Below, one piece after another: positions 58,201-64,000 of a DNA stretch of 64,000 bases. The notes below the pieces were generated by a model. That model had not been told where the DNA came from. It ran no database searches and was given only the letters and a program-made list of their open reading frames with translations. The DNA is from Myrica gale. Taxonomy: Eukaryota > Streptophyta > Magnoliopsida > Fagales > Myricaceae. Positions within the stretch are counted from its first letter, which is position 1. Each line of letters begins with the position of its first letter. The stretch is from the NCBI GenBank assembly GCA_963930655.1, contig OZ005599.1:19483224-19547223 (forward strand), read 5' to 3'. The position numbers were made by a program, and so were the translations under genes.

Positions 58201-61200
58201 AAGATGATGCCATAGCTAGAATCAAGGAAACGACCAAAGATCAGAAACAGAAATCTTGAGCAAAGCTACAACCTCCATCAATCACAATCTCCTAAAGTTC
58301 ATTCCTCTTTCTTTCGTTCCAAATATATATCCCTAAATCAGTCTGATCCTCCTTCCCCAAATCGATCAGATCTGAATAAAAAAGGATTGCCAGAATCACA
58401 CTGGATTGAATTACCTCCTATGGATGTGGAGGATAGTCTGAATGCTGATGATGCTTCAAAGCTGATGTTAATTGGTAGGGTGATATCGGATAGGAAGGTG
58501 AGTCCTCATGCGGAACAGGAAGTGATCTTCAAAGCATGGTTATTCGCTCCTTCTCTTCAAATTGAAGATCTAAAGGAGAATAGATTCTTATTTCTGTTTG
58601 AAGCAGAGGAAGAAAGAGATACTGCTTTGGCAAGAGGACCGTGGAATGTGCGTGGTAGTATGCTAGTTTTGAAGAAGTGGCCAAAAGGTGTCTCATGGCA
58701 AGAGGTAGATCTTAATACTATGACAATGTGGGTCAGATTCATGGCATACCGCTGGGAGGTGCAGTGCCAGAATATATTAGGAGGATAGGAGCTATTAGAG
58801 GTCCTATCAACCTTGGATGTTAACAGGAGTGTATGCTCCAGTTGAATGGTGTAGAAAGGAGTGTTTTTGGAATGAAGTAATATCAATGGCTGATTGTTTT
58901 GAAGGTCCCTGGCTTTGTACAGGTGACTTTAATTCTATTTTGTCTCCAGAGGAAAAGCAGGGAGGCGATCATTTGCATCTTCCTCAGTGGGAGATTTGCC
59001 CACTATTATGGATCAGTTACGATTGATTGATTTAGGATCAATGAGACTGCCATATACATGGACTAATTGTCGACAAGGAGCTGCTAATATAAGGGAGAAG
59101 TTGGATCGGGGCATTGTAAATATAGAGTGGAGAGGGCTATTTCCACGCGCTGTAGTGAAGAATTTACCAATTACGTCATCTGATCATGCGCCTCTGCTGA
59201 TAGATATAGAGGGAGGTAGTACTTCTTTAGCAACTCCTTTTCGGTTTGAAGAGTTTTGGTTACAAGAACCGGATTGTCAACAAGTGATTCATGATGCGTG
59301 GAGTACTCTTTGTACTGGATCTCCGGCTTTTAAGCTGTGTAGTAAAATCTGTTTTACTAAAGTAGCTTTGAGGAAATGGAATAGAGAAAGGGTAGGGAAT
59401 CTGATAAATAATATATAGAGAATTGAAAAGGAGTTGGAGGTGGTGCAACTGAATTTTGCCTCTGAACAGAATTGTGTGTTGGAAGAGCAGTTAAGATGGG
59501 CATTGGTAGAAGAACAACGTAAGGAGAAGATGTTATGGAGGTTGAAATCACGTGTTCAGTGGTTAACTTCTTTGGATATTAACACTCAATTCTTTCATAT
59601 TTCTACTATAGTTAGGCGAAGAAGAAATGCTATAGAATTTCTTAAAGATTCAATGGGAGTTTGGCAGTGAAGCAAATTGGTACTAGGAAGGCACCAGGGT
59701 CGGATGGGCTGACTGCTCTTTTTTATAAGAAATTCTGGCATGTTGTGAAGAAGGAGGTGGTTGATATGGTTCAGAATGTATTTCGTACTGGTTTTATTCT
59801 TAATGAGTTAAACCATACTAATATTGCCCTTATCCCGAAGGTGGAGTGTCCGAATATGGTTGCAAACTATCGACCTATTTCTTTGTGTAATGTGTCATAT
59901 AAGATTCTATCAAAAATACTTTCCAATAGGCTAAAGATCTTATTTCCCCGTATGATATCTCCCTTTCAGGCACCTTTGGGCCTGGAAGAACTATACAAGA
60001 GAATTCTGTGTTGGCACATGAGATATTTCATACTATGAGTTCTCGGAGAAGGGGTAGAGGTTTAATGGCACTGAAGGCAGATATGGAGCGTGCGTATGAT
60101 AAAATGGAGTGGCAGTTTTTACTGACAGTGATGAAGTGTTATGGATTTTCGAAGAAGTGGATTCAGCTAATTCCTCAGTGTCTTTCATCGGTTTCATATT
60201 CAATTTTATTGAATGGCTCTCCTTTTGGGTTGATTAGACCATCGAGAGGTTTGAGGCAAGGAGATCCTTTATCTCCTTTTTTGTTTACACTAGGCACTGA
60301 AGTGTTATCAAGAATGATGTCAAGGGCTGAAGTGTTGGATTTTGTTCATGGCATTAAAGTTAGTTGAATGACACCTTCTATTAACCATCTGCTTTTTGCA
60401 GATGATACAATGGTGTTTGCTCGTGCTAATACAAATGAAGCTGTAGCTGTGGTTGCTATTTTCAATAAATATGCAGAGTGGTCTGGACAATCATTGAATC
60501 TTAGGAAGTCTTCGATTTCTTTTAGTAAGAATGTACAACAGTCTACTATTGAGAATTTGTCTGGTATATTAGGGATTGAGCATCAGATACAACCAGAGAA
60601 ATATCTTGGGTTACCTCTAGTTTTGCCTTGTTCTAAAAAGCAAGTGTATTTGGAGTTAAAAGCAAAAATGTTGCAGAGGATCACTGGATGGAACTCAAAG
60701 ATGTTATCTCAAGCTGGAAGGGCTTGTTTGATTAAATCGGTAGTTTCTGCTTTACCTACCTATTTTATGTCAAACTTTTTACTGCTCAATAGATATTGTC
60801 TTGAGTTGGATGTTGTACTCAGGAAGTTCTGGTGGGGATTTCCACAAGAGAAAAACAAGAATTTTTTTCCACGAGCATGGTCTTCCTTATGCTGGCCAAA
60901 GGAAAATGGTGGGTTGAGTTTTAGATTGTTTTCCGACTATAACTATCCTTTAGTTTCAAAGTTGGGTTGGCAATTATGTAGTCAGAGAAATAAGTTGTGG
61001 GTGAGAGTACTTAGGGCCAAGTATTGTAATAATGGTGTTGTTAGTATACAGCGCACGGCTGGTGTATGCTCTTGGTTATGGCAGGGAGTTCAAAAGACTT
61101 TGCCTTTGCTGGAGAAAGGTATTTGTTTCCAGTTGGGGAGGAATTCAGACTTGAGTTGTTGGCAGGATCCTTGGATTTCTGAATTAGATCATTTCAGACC

Positions 61201-64000
61201 TTTGCCTAGAGGTTTGGAGATTCATGAAGATATGGATTTGAAGGTTCAAGATTTATGGAATGACGAAGATTCAGTTTGGAATGAGGAGCTTATAAAGGAG
61301 ATTCGTTATGATAATAGTGCAAAGGCAATTCTTCGACTATGTCCTTCACAGGATATTGAACAAGATTTTGCTCAATGGATATTATCTTCTGATAAAAAAA
61401 TTTCTGTTAAAAGTATGTACCTGGAGATTATAAAGGATCGGATTCCTCCTATTGCAATTTTATCTTGTGATGATTGGAAGCGATTTTGGAACTTAAGATA
61501 CCAGATCGAATAAAGCATTTCCTTTGGAGAGTTGTCTGGAATGCTCTTCCTACTTGTAATCATCTTGCTCGTATTATTCCTAATGTTTTGACAGAATTTT
61601 GATTTTGTCCATTGTGTAAAGGTGATTTGGAAACAATGGAGCATGTATTTCTCTATTGCCCGATTGTTAAATGTGTTTGGCGGCAGGCACCTTGGCCTTT
61701 GAATATGGAGATGCTGAATTTATCATCTATTGTGGATTGGATATTGTTGGTTATTCATCCAAGGAATAGATTGGAGATAAATCCATGTGATGAGCATGCT
61801 CTTGTGGTATATATAGGAGTGGCAATGGATATGATATAGTTTGCAAGGAATCAGAAAGTTCACGATTGTATTCCTGTTGATCCTATTCTTTTGCTTAACC
61901 GTATCAAGAGGTGTTATCAGCAGCATTTGGTAGCCTGGAGAGAAAAGGATTATCAAGAACAGAGGATTTGGATAGCTCCCACCTGCTGGGTGTTTAAAAT
62001 CATTATAGATGCTGCTGTTAAGTCAAAGTTTGTGGCTTTGGCTTGTATCTGTTATGATCATAATGGTGTTGCTGTATGGGCCCGTGTGGAAATATTTCCT
62101 ACAATGTCTCCTTTATTTGCGGAAGTGTTGGCAGTAAGGATGGCAGCAGGGGAAGCTTGGACCAGAGGAATGTTAAATGTGATATTTGAGAGTGATTCTC
62201 TTTCTGTTATATCGGGTATTAATGACCCTTTAGTAAGTGTAGAAGGTGAAGCTGGTTTTTCAGTTGAAGCCATTAGAGAGATGGCGATTCATAGACCATT
62301 GTGGAGTTTTTTTAAAATTTCACGTCAAGCTAATCAGAATGTTGATTACTTGGCAAAATGGGCTGCTGTTAATTCGTTTTTTGGGTGTATTCCTTTGGAT
62401 TTTCTGCCTATTTGTCTTCTTAGGTAGAACTGAGTTTTTAATCCCCCTTGAGGTTGGTTGGTTGTTTGAATAATAAAGGATTCGTTGTTTAGAAAAAAAA
62501 TACAACCAAGTTATTCTCAAAATTGAACAGTCCCAATATAATTTTCTCAAGATTTTCAAACAATTTTATTCTCATCAGTGAAATATAGCATCTATTTACA
62601 AATTAAATTAACTAATTAAGTGAGAACTTGAGAATAAAGCATTAATCACCCTGTAAATCTAACTAATAACAATTTTTTCCGTTTACTGTTCTTGGAATGG
62701 AAAATCTTCTACTTGCTCTAGAAAAAGATAACAAGAAAAAAAGACAGAGAAGTATAATTTCTAGCCTTCTAGGGGCGTGCTAATACTCAATCTAGCTTTC
62801 ATGAATGCCTGGTAACCAGGGACATCTGACCTAGACAAGCCGTTCGTTTCAAAATAATAAGTAAAATATCTGCAATCTTTTACCATAGAGAAGAAAAATC
62901 TAGCTACTTTTCATTTAATTAATACCAGGTCTTAGGTGGAATTAGTTTTAAAAGAATAAGCAATTAGTACTTTGGGTGGAATACAAATATTCTTACCAAT
63001 CGCAATCTTAATCACTGGACCCAGATCCGCAACACATCCTTCACCATCTTTTCTGCCGTCCCCATTGGACCACTTTGGACAATGACATGTGTAATTGCCT
63101 GCTGTGTTGAGACATTTTGCCGCTCTTGTGCATTTGTTGAGAGTTGGATCCTTACATTCGTCAATGTCTGCGGATCGTGAATGAAGAATGTTATCAACTC
63201 AATAGAACAATTAAAAGCGTATATATGCACCAAAACGGAGAAAATAAGTGACATAACTAGATTCGAAATCTATACCTTGGCAACCATCAGGGAGGTATGG
63301 GTTTCCGTGGTAACCCTGCCTGCACTTGCAACGGTACCCCGGCCTGGTGTATACATCAAAGCATTCACTATAATTACCCTGACATGCAAAATTCGGTTTC
63401 TGCCGGGCTTCTTCACATATATCATTGCCAACAGCCCAATCAAGCACCATTGGAAGGACTTCGAAAGGTAGCTTACTGAGATAATCGCTGGAGAAATTAA
63501 ACTTGCCTTGTTTGACAACAAAAGCGTAGCCGCAGGGATTGAAATTCGAAATATTCTTGTGATTCTGATAGCTGCCTACCACCACTTCAATGGCTGTTAC
63601 TCCATCCGGAATCTCTAGCTCGCAACACCCGATGCCTGAACAAGACCCGTTGACCACATTGCTGAGGCTATTACATACAGACACGCACCCGGACGTGTAG
63701 TTCTCTCCGTTTATGCGTCCAGTAATGTTCGCGTAAGTGTCACAGCCAAGAGCAGTAAACTTATTTCTTTTGGAAAGGGTGAATACGCCTCCTGTCTCTA
63801 GCCAGCGTTTATTGTAAGGTGGGGGGGGTCGTTTTGCACCGAACTGATCATCATAACAATCGCTGGCAACAAAATGCTGCACTTCCAACTGATGAGCATC
63901 AATGGATATGCTTGTAACATTGAAATAAGTATTCCACTTCGGTTTTGAAGAGTCCACACAAGTAACAAGAAATGTAGGATTCAGGGAGCAGTCACCAGTC
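55300..64000 (-). CDS. Wall-associated-kinase-like receptor with a C-terminal tandem repeat array (5' end outside window)
   Basis: A plasma-membrane receptor of the WAK type, expected to sense cell-wall pectin fragments. Exons on minus are 63276-64000 and beyond, 62997-63167 and 55300-57857, with GT-AG introns and matching phases. Exon 1 gives a cysteine-rich GUB_WAK region and an EGF unit (CKCRQGYHGNPYL). Exon 2 gives a calcium-binding EGF (DIDECKD). Exon 3 begins with a membrane segment (IAIGVGIGFIVTFV). In residues counted from codon 57837, the kinase has K92 (VAIK), HRD 188-190, DFG 208-210 and GTLGYLDPEY, all intact. However, the P-loop starts D71-x-G and the helix-C Glu is K109. Residues 305-831 are five tandem units, followed by an acidic tail. 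The frame is open throughout, so expression is plausible. Signalling may not depend on strong catalysis. Confidence 0.9.
55345..56925 (-). repeat. In-frame tandem array, five units of 291-339 bp, in the WAK last exon
   Basis: Units begin at 56925, 56634, 56334, 56004 and 55665 (minus strand). Each encodes kinase subdomain XI (ITKRCLKVKGKQRPKMKDV), usually AIELDLKRK-ENEHKNW, then SLIRKNLKIADRDDDSS and AEQDADSAATIANVEEEDEE. The first unit is the native kinase end. Unit 2 lacks AIELDLKRK. Units 2-4 have a small internal duplication of ITKRCL. All length changes are multiples of three. Confidence 0.95.
58157..62497 (+). mobile_element. L1-type LINE in the WAK intron, antisense to the gene
   Basis: A 4.3-kb element ending in a short poly-A (about 62492-62500), flanked by AAATACAACCA (58146-58156 and 62498-62508). 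It has an ORF1 start, endonuclease, reverse transcriptase, zf-RVT and RNase H in order. It fills most of the 5.1-kb intron 2 of the WAK gene. The 5' end looks close to complete, but an internal deletion fuses ORF1 to the endonuclease near 58803. Confidence 0.9.
58387..62427 (+). pseudogene. LINE ORF1-EN-RT-RNase H remnant
   Basis: From 58387 comes a DUF4283 domain (ENRFLFLFEAEEERD...GPWNVRGSMLVLKKW). After the deletion come endonuclease words CTGDFNSIL and SDHAPLLI (58817-59300). Reverse transcriptase follows (59661-61000: KAPGSDGL, YRPISLCNVSYKILSK, RGLRQGDPLSPFLF, INHLLFADDTMVFARA). Then come zf-RVT (61610-61700) and RNase H (61960-62427: FAEVLAVRMA, ISRQANQNVDYLAKWA). Frame changes and stops (for example 59416, 60365 and 61837) show it is dead. 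The zinc-knuckle part of ORF1 and the first part of the endonuclease are missing. Confidence 0.88.
62509..62996. other. Remainder of WAK intron 2
   Basis: Non-coding intron sequence between the LINE and exon 2. The other part of the intron is 57858-58145. Nothing further is recognised. Confidence 0.6.

Overview
This window is nuclear DNA of a flowering plant, most likely a eudicot. It is AT-rich and its genes are intron-split. Two of the recognisable host families, wall-associated kinases (WAK) and NRT1/PTR (NPF) transporters, are plant-specific in this form. The rest is dominated by plant transposons: Mutator-like (MULE), hAT, PIF/Tourist-like, L1-type LINE, Copia and TRIM elements. I cannot name the species.

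Layout. At 1-1.3 kb on the minus strand is the first exon of a cyclopropane-fatty-acid-synthase-like gene (FAD/amine-oxidase N-terminus) that runs off the left edge. From 2.2 to 8 kb there are only MITEs, an LTR-element remnant and inverted repeats. An intact four-exon NPF5.2/PTR3-type transporter gene lies at 8209-12723 (minus, 591 codons). From 13 to 29 kb lie MITEs, 5'-truncated LINEs, and a LINE that was later split by a MuDR-type MULE. Two more NPF copies follow, both dead. Copy 2 (29775-40075) is cut by two MULEs and a foldback element. Copy 3 (47357-50722) is cut by a defective Copia element and has lost most of exons 3 and 4. Between them sits a 6.3 kb hAT element (40349-46643) with a nearly intact transposase, a possible captured host exon and a 116-bp tandem array. 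From 51 to 53 kb there is a TRIM element, a truncated LINE and a hAT MITE. At 55.3 kb to the right edge (minus) is a WAK-type receptor kinase whose 5 kb intron carries an antisense LINE.

The most unusual feature is in this WAK gene. After the kinase domain, the coding exon carries a tandem array of five units of about 97-113 residues, in frame. Each unit repeats the last piece of the kinase fold (subdomain XI, with RPKMKDV) plus a linker and an acidic tract. The kinase also has Asp for the first glycine of the P-loop and Lys for the helix-C glutamate, while HRD, DFG and the VAIK lysine remain. I know of no described WAK with this architecture, but I could not search for one.

Most other structure is a layered insertion record. 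Perfect or near-perfect target-site duplications could be read for most elements, so the order of events can be worked out. Exon boundaries of host genes were placed by hand from splice sites, reading phase and family similarity. No alignment program or database was used.
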